Assembly: GCA_027574665.1 (NCBI GenBank)
Contig: CM050648.1
Span: 62,704,863-62,768,862 of the forward strand
Reading direction: 5' to 3'
DNA from: Rhynochetos jubatus
Lineage: Eukaryota; Chordata; Aves; Eurypygiformes; Rhynochetidae
DNA: 64,000 bases
The notes under the pieces are model-generated. The model saw only the letters and a program-made list of their open reading frames with translations, did no database searches and had not been told where the DNA came from. Below are positions 36,266-47,480 of this stretch, piece by piece. The first letter of the stretch is position 1, and each line of letters begins with the position of its first letter. The position numbers were made by a program, and so were the translations under genes.

Positions 36266-37431
36266 GACATAGTACTAAACGGCATGCATGTGTGAGCCGG
36301 TCAACCAAGTCATCTTATCCCTAATGCTACAAAATAGGGTTAGAGATAATTAATTCTTGTAGAGTGGACTATGTTACACTTTAGTTTTAAAATTCAGGGC
36401 AAAGGGAATTTTTAATTTTATTTTATTAAAGCTACTTTATTTCTGTTTTGTGGTATCACCACGTTCAGGCTGCCTAGCTCGTGCTGCGGTTTCTGAATAC
36501 GAGCAATACCCAACACTGCAGTTTCCTCCTAACTGCATACCAAATTTCATTATGTAATTGTTCGAAGGAAGAACCACTGTCAAGTTAATCTCTTCCCCGC
36601 CCTTCACGGAAGGCTGTAAATAGGAAATCCAATGCAACTAGCTTGCTGAATTTGATGCCAAGACTTGCCTAAGAACATCTGTCGGTGGGAATAATCACTG
36701 AGGTTAACAGAACTGCAGTAGGTAAATAAACATTTCCAGGTCTGGATTCTGCCTTTTCTCCCGCCATTTAATCCAAATCTCCTCTTATTGTGCTGTGAGC
36801 ACATTTTAAGAATCACTACGTAATCTTTCCTTCAAGTGACTTTCTTTTTGTACAACAAAAAAGTTTTTGCAAACATCTGTTCTGGCCAAAGTCTGTTGTC
36901 AGTAGAGCATTTTTCCAGCTAATTAGCAGCTGTTTGTTAATTACTTTTAAAACATCAGTTTACATTGATAATTAAATCAAAGGCAAATTATGTATTTTGA
37001 AATTAAAACAATGGTGGAGAGCTCTGCTTGCTGTTTAGGCAAAACACCTAGCACAAATCACACAGTTCAAATCTATATTTTTCAAATTTCAAAATGTGAT
37101 TTTTACTTTGACATGTAGTTAATTTATGCACAACCAAAACAACTGAACCAGATTTAATCAAGACCTTAGTGGTGTTGTCTCTGCTGTTAAATCAAATTAC
37201 TTCTGTTAAACTACAGAAAGTTGTTGGTATCTTTCCTTTCTCTCCTGCTACCTGCCTGCAAAAACCTGCAAGAATGAAGGTGATTAAGGGCATAAGGTGT
37301 GACATTCACCTACAAGACCTACTCCTGACATTGTTATTAAAAAAGATATTCTTGTTCATACTAATGCTTTTTTTTTCTTATTAAGTGTTAATAATGGCTT
37401 CTGGTTTTTGCCAATGTATGTGCAAAACTAC
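36266..37431. other. Intergenic DNA after CNDP1, no feature seen
   Basis: AT-rich sequence without a recognised exon or repeat family; a poly-T run lies near 37369-37377. Confidence 0.4.
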
Positions 37432-37767
37432 AGCCTTCCAGTACCTGAAGGGGCCTACAAGAAAGCTGGGGGGCACTTTTTACAAGGGCCTGTAGTGACA
37501 GGACAAGGGGTCATGGGTTTAAACTGAAAGCGGGGAGATTTGGATTGGATATCAGGAAGAAATTCTTCCCGGAGAGGGTGGTGAGGCACTGGCACAGGTT
37601 GCCCAGAGAAGCTGTGGGTGCCCCATCCCTGGCAGTGTTCAAGGCCAGGCTGGATGAGGCTTTGAGCAACCTGGTCTAGTGGAGGGTGTCCCTGCCCATG
37701 GCAGGGGGTTGGAACTGGATGGGCTTTAAGGTCCCTTCCAGCCCAAACCATCCTGTGATTCTATGAA
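37432..37767 (+). mobile_element. CR1 LINE, 5'-truncated copy
   Basis: About 335 bp of the CR1 3' end in + orientation: CCAGTACCTGAAGGGGCCTA, ACAAGGGGTCATGGGTTTAA, then TTCAAGGCCAGGCTGGATGA and the tail CCTGTGATTCTATGAAATG. It encodes the last part of ORF2, with some disruption, and keeps a good 3' tail, so it is fairly young. Confidence 0.94.
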
Positions 37768-40470
37768 ATGCTACAGTATGTTTATTAGCACAGTTTACAC
37801 ACAGTCACAGAAAAGAGACACCAAGAAGTGACTTTTCAGTGTAAATTGGACTGGCTAAATTTTATTCCAGACTAATTTTTACACTGTGATAAAGACATAT
37901 TGTTAATTTGTGTTTACTAAAGGGTACTTCTTCACAGTGAAACCTAAGTACTGTTTGTTTCACATATCTCATTCTGTACAATCATATAAAAGTATGTTTT
38001 GCTGATTAAACCTACCCAGATGATAGTAAGAAAATAACTTAGTGGGGGTGTCCAACAACAACATCTACACCTTTGAGACCTTGATTTGGATCTCAAGACT
38101 TGGATGTCCTGTAGCTGTTGAGAAATATGGCTCAAGGGTGGCAAACATAACTCAAGCCCTGTATGAATGCTGCCAGCGGAGTGGCAGCTGGATAGACGCA
38201 GCACCCCAGCGCACCTCTAAGAGCACCAGGTGCCTATACACAGCCGGTCAGGGCTTGCCTGTCTTCCTGTAGGCTGTAGATCCTTGTTGTAGGCAATCAA
38301 ATGCTCAAGGGTGGGATCACATTTTCCTACTGATTATTAATGTGAAAGAAGAAATTGGAATATTTTCATTTCCATTTAAAATCAGTGGGCTTAAGTGTGA
38401 AAGGTGTTTTTTATATTAGTTAAATACAGTTTTCAATCTTTATGTAATGTCTCAAAATAGAAGACTAAAAAAATGTGGTAGTCAGCTAAAATCATGAAGG
38501 ATGAGTGAAATAATGAGATGCTGACGATAGGAGCTGAAGGCATAGAGAGATGAGCAGTCTCCTGAGACCAAGAACTAATCAGGTCACCATCTGCTTAGCC
38601 TGTGAAAGTGGAAGATGAGGCTTACTCACGTAGTTAAAGTTTTCCTTTTCAGTAACAGTACTCCCAAGAAGCCTGATTTTGACTCCTGCTCATTTTTCCT
38701 CTCAGAATACGGTATTTAGCGTGTGTGACAATGTTATAAAATGCCTTGCTGCTTAAGGATGTCCACAGTCCATGTTTGGACAGGGAAGATGATTGTGCAA
38801 CTGTGCCTTTATCGGTGACACAGGAACCCATGCCAGAGTGGCCGGTGCCAGCCACAGTCCCCTTGTTCCTGCTGGAAACTTCCACCTGCAAGTAGCATGT
38901 GAAGTTAAAATACCGATGCATGAAAAAAGTCCTGAACACAATCTTCTCCGTTCATATACCCTGTTTGATGTCCCTGGTTCATCTCTGTATCGCTCATCAC
39001 TAGGGTGTGAAGGGTGCCCGTGCGTGCACGCAAAACTCACCTACAAGTGAGTGTACGTAGCTGCGTGCCCTTGTTCTCGCCTACAACCAGAGTCTGTCCC
39101 CGCGGCTGACAGAAACACAGTTTTGCAAATTCTTTGCAGATTTTTTTAAACCAAAGCGTGAGCTTGAAATGAACCCAAGACACTTAGACATCACTTGAGT
39201 ATTTCCAGTGGTTTCTGAGGAGGTAAGTGAAAGAGCCGCTGGCTGCTGTAACAGGGCTTTCCAGCCCTGCCTGAGGGACACCAGTCCCTGCAAAGCTGCT
39301 CAGCTCATGCTGCAGCCCACGCGGGATGAGCTGTTTGAGGTGGAGGACGATGGAAGGGCTTCCTAGTTACGTCTTCTCCTCTCACAGAGTTTTAAAAATG
39401 GCAGATACTATCCCAAAGCACGCTTGCATTTTGTCCTCTCAGGTTCTTTGTGTGAACGTTGCCACATTCACTTACTCCTGAAGGCAGGAACAACAGCTGT
39501 GTTTCTTTGTGGGCTTCCATGAAATAGGTGTGTAAAAGTGCTTGCGACAACATAACTAGGCATTGAATTTGGATTCTATTTGCTAAGAAACTTTACCCTT
39601 GGGAGGGGAAAGAAGCTGACAAAGCCTTGCTTAAGCTTCCAAGTATACATGGCACAAGGTGCACCAGACAGCAAAGAAAACCTGTTGTGTTCCCGTGGGA
39701 ACTTCAGTGTAGAACTCGGAAATGTGTCCCGTACAGCTGATAGTTCACACACGTTCTTGTTTCAGTGGATGTAGCTCTAACAGGACTTGGCTGCTGGTGC
39801 CGGGTGGAGAAGATGCTGACTTGGCAAAGATGAAAAGTAAGCATTAAATCTCTATTTATTTCATTTAGCGTGACTTTCTTTGCAAGTTCCTTTCTGATCT
39901 GCTACCACATTAAATCTTAAAGTTAATGTATTGATGCATAATGTACCAGACTGGATGTTTATATCTGAGGTGTTTGTCTTCACAAGCTTGCTCTGTGGGT
40001 CTGTGAGAGATGAATTATACAGTGGCAGAGCTGTAAATACCAGCAAGCTGGACATCTTCACACATAACATAATACAGGGTAATAAATGAACATATTTCAT
40101 TTTACACAATGAATTACCTTTTTAAGAAAAAACCCAAACAAAACACCACACAGCACAACAAAACCAAATCCTCGGAGGTTAGGCATTGTCAGCCTCCAGA
40201 GACTTATATACAGCTCTGCTTAAAAGGCACCAGGCGTTATGCTGTGAATAGTACTGATGTTGCTACCTGTCTTAAAATCATTTCTCACTGTGAAATAACA
40301 TGAAGTGCCAGCCAACTGCATGTTCTCCAGCCTTTAGATGCAGTTACAATTTTATTATTATTATTATTATCTGTAATAATAATTCAAAGATCATGCTAGC
40401 CTTATCATTTTTTTTGTGGAGCTGAAGGGAATTTTTGGGGTTTGTTTTTTTTTTTTCTGAACTTACTTAG
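37768..40470. other. Intergenic DNA, exon-like segment near 38.8-39.05 kb only
   Basis: Apart from the open segment ending at a GTGAGT donor (39047), described with the candidate transcript, I see no gene or repeat family in this stretch. Confidence 0.35.
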
Positions 40471-40588
40471 AATTGAAAGTGTGATTTCTGTAATAGAAAC
40501 TGGAAAATTTCCAACACGACACACTCCTGACATGCAGCCTTCTGGTGCGAAGAAACAAGTGGTGGCAGAGCCCTCACGTGCATTCCAT
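40471..40588 (+). other. Exon-like segment with strong donor
   Basis: 118 nt between a T-rich tract with acceptor acttacttag and the near-consensus donor CAT|GTAAGT. One frame is open throughout and encodes a balanced, protein-like composition (ending KKQVVAEPSRAFH). No similarity recognised. Confidence 0.25.
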
Positions 40589-41110
40589 GTAAGTTTGTAT
40601 CACTCTTTTTTTACACTTAGAAATTCAAGAGTGAGTACGGCTTTACTGGCCTCCTGTGCATTATCGCCCTCCTGACGAGACAGCACGTTCTGTACGCAGG
40701 GTTACCATCAGCAGTTGGGCTGCAACCCTGACATTCCAGTGACTGCTTCAAATGATAGAGTTTCATTCAGTCACGGGAGAAGGACCAGTAAGATCTGCCA
40801 AATACATCCTTTCTCAAGTCTTTTTTTGGGGGGGGGGCAGTGTGTGTGTGTGTTTCTGGATATTGAAAGTTAGTTATTTACTCCACTTTTTATTTAAAAG
40901 CAGTGGAATGAAAGAAAACACATTTTAATCAAACCAACAAACCAACACACACCCCACCCCGTGACAGAGATGATGGGCTAGTTTTGTTACTGGTGAACAA
41001 GTTAGCAATGACAGCCTGCGGTGCTTGTGCCAAGTCGCCACTGTAAAATGTGCACAGAAGTGTGTGGGCCCAGGAAAGACAAACTAATCTGTGGCTGCAG
41101 TCCTCTCTAG

Positions 41111-41307
41111 GTGGTGATCGGTCTTAAAATGGAGTTTTCGGAATGGAACAGCCTGAAGACTTGAAAGATGGTGTCCATGGGTCAGAAATCCAGTTGCCCG
41201 ATTCAAGTAACCTCAGTATTTGGCAGCAAGGAAGAAGAATGAAGAGATCTGATTTATCTGCTCACTCATATGGAAGTTTGTATCTAGAAAGCCATGCGCA
41301 CAGAAAC
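41111..41307 (+). other. Exon-like segment with strong donor and internal ATG
   Basis: A segment between acceptor tcctctctag and donor AAC|GTAAGT. An ATG at 41143 in a fair context (GGAATGG) starts MEQPEDLKDGVHGSEIQ and runs open for 55 codons to the donor, ending SHAHRN. No family recognised. Confidence 0.25.
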
Positions 41308-41720
41308 GTAAGTGATGCTGCTCATGTGAACATTTTGTGGGTGCAAAAGTTTTAATTGTGCTTATATACAATTGCTTTCTATGGCCATCTATTGCTACTT
41401 GTTATTGTCATACTGGGTACTGTGATGCTGAGCAGATAGCCGCCGGGCCGCTCTTCTAGGCTTCTACATAGCTGTCACACACTTCTCTTCCCGCCCCTCA
41501 GCTGCGCTGTAACTCGGCTTTAGAGAAACACAACGTTATTCAGTACCTGATGAGACAACATCAACATCGGGGCACTCCCCCAGTGTCCCTGTGGAGACAC
41601 CTCTCTGCACATGGAGGTATCCATGGCTCCTGTGCTTCCAGAGCTCTGTTGTGCGGCCGTTTTCAGGATCAGCACTTTAAAGATTAATACGCTCTCATGG
41701 TAACATCTTCAGCTGTCAGT

Positions 41721-41864
41721 CCAAGCTTTGTAACATCGGATCAGAACCTTGCTAGAAAAAAAACAACCTTGAAAAGTCCACATAAGTATTGGATCCAAGC
41801 TTTGTAACATCGGATCAGAATCTTGCTAGAAAAAAAACAACCTTGAAAAGTCCACATAAATATT
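41721..41864 (+). repeat. Recent 74-bp tandem duplication
   Basis: The unit beginning CCAAGCTTTGTAACATCGG occurs at 41721-41794 and again from 41795, differing at only two positions over about 70 bases (ACCTT/ATCTT and AAGTATT/AAATATT). Two copies only. Confidence 0.93.
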
Positions 41865-42284
41865 TGCAATAGGAAAGTTGGTTGTAGCTACAACTGTGTC
41901 TTCAGTTACCCAAATATGAAAGCAGAAAGGATAAATATTAAGCCTGTACAAATTAAGCTCCACTTCCCCTAAGGCACACGCTGTGTTCCGTTTGGAGAAG
42001 AGGCTGGCATGATCCACCAAGGTGGATCAAGTCCAGTTGTTTCAGTTCAAGAGCTGAACGAAGCCTGTAACATTACTCGCAACAGCAGGCCCGGATGACA
42101 TGTCTTGGGGGTCAAGCAGAAGGATCGGCAGGCAGTGTTACTCTGTGTGGTTAGAATTCGTGGCTCTAAGTATCAGCCCCAGGATAAGAGGGGGGTACTT
42201 CAAGCATTATCCCGTATTTTTCAACTTGTAACTTCTACATGCAAACACAAACTGCTAAACTCATCTGGTTTCCAGAGCTAGCGT

Positions 42285-42665
42285 GGTGTGAGGTGACGGA
42301 CCAGGCTGGGCGCAGGCCTGCAGGCACGCTCCCCATCCCTTTTTACGCAAGGGGCAGTGGGGATGGAAACGCCAGCTGGGTTCCCTGCCCAGGGTCCACA
42401 GGGGCAGCCCCACGGCACGTCAGAGACGCGGCGATCTTGCCCCAGCCAGGCCCAGCTAAAGCACAACGCTGGCGTTGCCTGGCCCCGCTGCAAATGTGCT
42501 GAGCCAGCAAGCTCCCCGAGTTTTTCCTGGCCCGGCAGTGCCCAGAACCAGCTTGCCCATCAATCACAGCGCTGCTCTGCCAGCGGCAGGCGAGGGAGCG
42601 GGACCGCACAACTGTGGCAAATCTCACCAGTTTGAGCGGCATGCGGCAGCAGACCAGTCAAACTG
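42285..42665. other. Isolated GC-rich patch between CNDP1 and the CpG island
   Basis: About 380 bp rich in G and C with several CpG dinucleotides, in AT-rich surroundings. Overlapping open frames on both strands result from the composition. It could be an orphan CpG-rich regulatory element or a decayed promoter; no gene is recognised. Confidence 0.4.
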
Positions 42666-43198
42666 GAATAGGGCGTTTTGCGCCCCAAAATGCAAACCTC
42701 GATACCTCCAGCAGTCACTGCCCACGTACCTTAAAACCCCCTAAGCAGAGTGTTCTGTTTTTCAAGGCCTGTCTGTGAAGATTTTTTTCTGTGACACAAG
42801 GACATGATTCAAACTAGCATCTCTTTCAGTCTGATTATCTAAGACTGCACACATTTATCTCATTAACTTATTAGTGTTTGCCTAAGGGAACCAGATGGGA
42901 GCAGTGAGGCCCTTTTGTTCCGACACCGGTATACACGAAATAAGATTTCACCCAATAAATTTATACACTGAATTAAGAAAAAACCAAAAAACCCTCAACG
43001 AAAAACATGGAGAAAAACATCTAGTCCCACTTTTCAACTGCAAGAAAAGCCACAGCTTGGTAAGGCTTTTCAAAGGTTGTCTTTTCTGTGGGGGAAAACC
43101 AGTATTTTGCATTAAAAAAGGGAAGGTATATATATGTGTGTACATACACATAGGAGGTAACTGACATTAAAAAAGTTCTTGGTGTTTACATCACACAT

Positions 43199-44033
43199 TC
43201 ACAGAGTGTTAGGGGTTGGAAGGGACCTCTAGAGATCATCTAGTCCAACCCCCCTGCCAGAGCAGGATCCCCTAGAGCAGGTCACACAGGAACCAGTCCA
43301 GGCAGCTTTGGAAAGTCTCCAGGGAAGGAGACTCCCCCACCTCTCTGGGCAGCCTGTCCCAGGGCTCTGTCACCCTCACAGGGAAGAAGGGTTTCCTCAT
43401 GTTCAGGCTGAACCTTCTGTTTTCCAGTTTATAGCCATTGCCCCTAGTCCTGTCACTGGACACCACTGAGAAGAGCCTGGCCCCACCCTCCTGACACCCA
43501 CCCTTTAGATATTGATAAGCATTGATAAGATCCCCCCTCAGCCTCCCTTTCTCCAAGCTGAACAGACCCAGCTCTCTCAGCCTTTCCTCAGATGGAAGGT
43601 GCTCCAGGCCCTTCATCATCTCAGTGGCCCTGCGCTGGACCCTCTCCAGTAGCTCCTTGTCCTTCTGGAACTGAGGAGCCCAGAACTGGACACAGTACTC
43701 CAGGTGAGGCCTCACCAGCACGGAGTAGAGGGGGAGGATAACTTCCCTCGACCTGCTGGCCACGCTCTTCTTAATGCACCCCAGGGTGCCATTGGCCTTC
43801 TTGGCCGTGAGGGCACACTGTCGGCTCATGGTCATCCTGTTGTCCACTAGGAGTCCAAGGTCCTTTTCTCCAGAGCTGCCCTTCAACAAAACAACCCCCA
43901 ACCTGCACTGGAACATGGGGTTGTTCCCCAGATGCAGCACTTTACACTTGCCCTTACCGTCTTTCATTCGATTTCTCCCCGCCCAGCTCCCAGCCTGTCC
44001 AGGTCACACTGGATAGCAGCACAGCATCCTAAT
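43199..44033 (-). mobile_element. CR1 LINE, 5'-truncated, long intact ORF2 end
   Basis: On the minus strand this is about 835 bp of a CR1 subfamily distinct from the other copies: its 3' block reads GGATCCTGCTCTGGCAGGGG rather than TGCCCATGGCAGGG. An uninterrupted frame of 231 codons (43967 to 43272) encodes the C-terminal part of the reverse transcriptase: [50 protein letters not shown] and the end [13 protein letters not shown]. The 5' end is truncated near 44033, so it cannot move by itself. Confidence 0.95.
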
Positions 44034-44407
44034 TATTCTGCTTCATGTTTTCTTATGGGTGTAATGGCATTGTCAGAACAAAGAAAGACATACGCCGATT
44101 TTCTTTAAAAACTTGCTACTCTGGAAAAAACTAATGGCAGTTAAGAAGCTCTTACAGACCATACTGTCAACTACTCGGCTACCCTATAGGCACTGTGCAG
44201 CGCCCTTTGGTGGGCCTGTCAGAGATGTTACCTACATGGCCATCCTCAAGTCACGGGGTCATTTTCCTAAACAGATTTGATGTGCAAGAAAACGTGTAAC
44301 CCAGAGTTGGTCAGGATGATCATTGTGACTGCCTTTATCCCTCTAGGTGACTCGCTTCGGGTAATAATAATCACAAAGCTGTGTGTGTTTCCTGTCCATG
44401 CACAAAC

Positions 44408-44503
44408 ATGGAATCATAGAATCACAGAAACGTAGAACGGTTTGGGTTGGAAGGGACCTTAAAGATCGTCTAGTTCCAACCCCGCTGCCATGGGTGGAGT
44501 ATG
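44408..44503 (-). mobile_element. CR1 LINE 3' tail fragment
   Basis: About 95 bp with the CR1 3' terminal octamer repeats (GGAATCATAGAATCACAG) and the GGTTTGGGTTGGAAGGGACC block, in minus orientation. It breaks off just inside the CCATGG block. Confidence 0.9.
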
Positions 44504-45405
44504 GAATGTTAGGCAGGAAAGGCAGACAGTTTTAAGCTACACGGCTAAGTAAAGGGCTGGTACTACTCTTTAAATGAGCAACATTTCCAGTGAGATCAGT
44601 ATATTGGTGTGGAAGAAATACAGCCCCTGCAGAATCATCCCTAATGTCATATTTTGTCAGAAAATAAGTATGTTCTATGTTTACAATCTACTTATAAACT
44701 AATCTATTAACTAATTTAATGCTTTACTAATTAATCATTGACTTATTTATTCAGTTTGTATTTTAATATATTTTAATCAGTATAAATAATTCAGAAGAAC
44801 AAGCATTTTAATTTTCAGCATGACTTTAAAATTACGTACAGACCTAAACCAGCACATTAAATGTAGATATGTCTGTAAACATTTCATAAATAGAGCATAA
44901 CATTATAAAAATTGTGTTACAGATGTAATTTTTCCTTTATTAATAGCGATTCTGCCTGAACTGTGGCTTCTACTATACCAATGGCTCCCTCTTCAGGCTA
45001 ATCCTAACAATGTTGCCTCTCCTCATTTTCTGTCAGAAATATTTCAATCCAGAAAACTCCAGCGCTCATGATCATGCCTTCTACCCCAGTAAGCCTCCCC
45101 TTAGTAAGCAGAAAGAACTGATGGACCAGGCACGCTGACCTGGATGCTACAAATATTTAACTACAGCTGTTACCTGAGGCCCAGACCTACAAAAATTCTT
45201 AGGCACATAAAAGGAATTTGTAAACCACAGAGAAACTGAGCTTGAGGGACATCAGATGGTTGTTTTACCTATTTTCCCTTGTTGAAAAATATCGAGAACA
45301 CGTAGACTGTTACCAATTAGACTATTCTTAATCAGATCGTTCTTAAAAATACCACTGGTTTCTGTAGTCTCTCAATAACCTAGTAAAGTTCTTAGATGTC
45401 CTCAT

Positions 45406-45410
<5 letters not shown>

Positions 45411-45451
<41 letters not shown>
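45411..45451. repeat. (TA)20 microsatellite
   Basis: Twenty uninterrupted TA units. A run of this length is likely to vary in length between individuals. Confidence 0.97.
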
Positions 45452-45454
<3 letters not shown>

Positions 45455-45804
45455 GATACCTTTTATACAAATTAAGGAGTCTTCCTCTGTGCAGATTTGC
45501 TATTATACAGAGGACAATTAAAATATGTACTCTAAGTGTGAAGTCCTAGGCAGGCATGGAGATACCCTTCTACCTATGCTCTGAGGGATACTTCATCTAC
45601 TGATACATGTTTTAAACTTTGTTTGTCCATTTCAGTCTTTACCAAGACTCTGGTCATTCCTCCGGGTTCTCTATTTTCATTCGACGAATGGCTCAGGCTG
45701 TAGCCTGTGCTCAGACCATTCTTACAGCCTTACAACCCACTCCAGAACAGGCAATGCTGTGTCATAAGGCTAACAGATTAGGCAGTGACTAACTGGCTAA
45801 ATTA

Positions 45805-46228
45805 GTCACTGTGAAGTTACTTCTCCCCTGTGAAGAAAGGCTGAAAGCGTCAGGGTTGTTCAGCCTGGAGAAGGCACCGCAGAGACCTTACAGCACCTTC
45901 CAGCAGCTGAAGGGGCTACAAGGAAGCTGGGGAGGGGGACTTTTTACAAGGGCCTGTAGTGACAAGGCAAGGGGTAATGGGTTTAAACTGAAAGCAGGGA
46001 GATTTAGAATGGGTATCGGGACAAAATTCTTCCCGGAGAGGGTGGTGAGGCACAGGCACAGGTTGCCCAGAGAAGCTGTGGATGCCCCATCCCTGGCAGT
46101 GTTCAAGGCCAGGCTGGATGAGGCTTTGAGCAACCTGGTCTAGTGGAGGGTGTCCCTGCCCATGGCAGGGGGGCTGGAACTAGGTGGTCTTTAAGGTACC
46201 TTCCAACCCAAACCATTCCATGATTCTG
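45805..46228 (+). mobile_element. CR1 LINE, 5'-truncated copy
   Basis: About 420 bp of CR1 3' end in + orientation. An open frame of 110 codons (from 45811) covers the ORF2 terminus: EERLKASGLFSLEKAP, KFFPERVVRHRHRLPREAV and the end DEALSNLV followed by a stop. The tail ends CCATTCCATGATTCTGG. Little decay. Confidence 0.94.
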
Positions 46229-46787
46229 GTTTCTTTTTTACGAATTGCCTCTCTCTCCCCCATATTCAGCTGTTTCCCTTCTAAGCTGCGTCCTCTGAAA
46301 AACCCTGGAACTCATACAGGCAGCTCTTTGGGGTGTTTTGTCACCTTCAAACGACAGTGTGAGGGAATGTGGGCTGTGTATTGCCTCACCTAGTCTGCTC
46401 TTTCCCTCTCCGTCAAAGCACCCATTCCGTAGCCGAGAGCAGATTCTCAGCACACTGTCCATCCGAAAGGAGGCCGTAAACCACCACTTTATTTAATGGA
46501 CAGCCCTGCGTGGCACGAGTGTACACAGGGCTCTGCCAGGCGCCCCTTCAAACGCCGCACGTGCAGCCTCCCGGCCACCCGGGGTGCAGGGCCGTGGCCT
46601 CACCGGCCGGCACAACCCTCCGCCCGGAGGCTCAGCGCCGACCACGAGCAACCCCTCGGGGCCCCCTCTTTCCCTCAGCACCACAGAGCCCGTCTCCGGG
46701 GCCCTTCCTGGCGAGGGAACCGGGTGGATCGGCCCGCTGCAGGAGACGGCTGCCACCCCCAGAGAGTCCGTGATACGGCCGGGGAAG

Positions 46788-46883
46788 ATGGCGGCGACGG
46801 GGCACCCCTCGCGCCCGCGGCGGCACGCGACGCCGGGACGCTCGAGCGGCGCCTCAGCGGCTCCCGCCCCGGCGCCGCGTCAC
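46788..46883 (+). other. Possible first exon ending: ATG in YY1 motif to GTGAGC donor
   Basis: The ATG inside AAGATGGCGGC opens 32 codons (MAATGHPSRPRRHATP and on to APAPAPRH) that run in phase 0 to the donor CAC|GTGAGC. YY1 motifs of this type often lie just downstream of a start site and may hold a start codon. It may equally be part of a 5' UTR. Confidence 0.2.
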
Positions 46884-46998
46884 GTGAGCGGGCCTCGCCC
46901 GCCTCCCGCCGCGCGCCTGGCTCTGGGCGTGACGCAAGACGGCGAATCTACGGCGCGCCACTTGTGACAAGCGGAGGCGGACGGCTCCCCCCCCGCGC

Positions 46999-47004
46999 GG
47001 TAAG
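46999..47004 (+). other. Strong splice donor in the CpG island (candidate end of exon 1)
   Basis: CGCGCG|GTAAGC is the best-scoring donor by eye in the island on the + strand. It would end a non-coding first exon starting near the YY1 motif, as expected for ZNF407. Inference only. Confidence 0.35.
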
Positions 47005-47470
47005 CGTTGCCGGGCGGGACGCGGACGCTTCGCCCCGCCGTTCAGCGGCGCGGGAGAGGCTGTCGCTTTAGTCCCTGGCGGGGGAGGCTTACGGGGTCGC
47101 GGGGCCGCGGTTGGCCGGCGGCCGGGCCGGCGTCTCCCCTCGGGCTTTTTGGGCCTCTGTGCTGCCGTCGTTTTTTTGGTCCCGGTGGGCGGGCCGCCAG
47201 CAGCGCTCCGCCGGGCCAATCCCGCCTCTCGCTCCTTCTCCCCTGCCCGCCGAGTGGCCGAGGCGCCGAGGGCGGGAAGAACGCCCCGCGCGCCCATTGG
47301 CCGCCTCAGCCGGCACGGGCCGCGGCTCTTCCGCTTGCCGCGGGCGGCCGGTGGTCGGGGGCAGGGGGCTGAGGGAGAGGAGAGCGGCGGGACGGGCTGG
47401 GGCAGCGGGGGCCGCCGGGTGGGCGCCGTGGGGGCGCCCCCTCCCCGCGGCGAGGCTCGCCGGGGCCGCT

Positions 47471-47480
47471 GCGCATGCGC
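47471..47480. promoter_or_regulatory. NRF1 palindrome
   Basis: GCGCATGCGC, the classic NRF1 palindrome found in CpG-island promoters. A second NRF1-type site lies at 47681-47692. Confidence 0.6.

Larger units (their letters stand above)
38793..45138 (+). other. Candidate unannotated spliced transcript (exon-like segments)
   Basis: Four segments on the + strand look like exons, but I cannot assign them to a known gene. (a) An open segment ending 39046 at CAA|GTGAGT, phase 2; its start is unknown. (b) 40471-40588, acceptor acttacttag, donor CAT|GTAAGT, starting in the phase (a) would need; it reads IESVISVIETGKFPTRH and ends EPSRAFH. (c) 41111-41307, acceptor tcctctctag, donor AAC|GTAAGT. Joined in phase to (b) it stays open for 17 codons and then stops; an internal ATG at 41143 opens another frame of 55 codons to the donor. 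(d) 44947-45138, acceptor ttattaatag, open in phase 0 to TGA, with a hydrophobic stretch FRLILTMLPLLIFC. The frame conflict at (c) suggests a long non-coding RNA or chance rather than one plain coding gene. Confidence 0.2.

Noticed and set aside
38042-38272. 76-codon + frame just after a TTAG
   Set aside because: It has an acceptor-like start but no good polypyrimidine tract, and no matching donor was found in frame; kept out of the candidate transcript.
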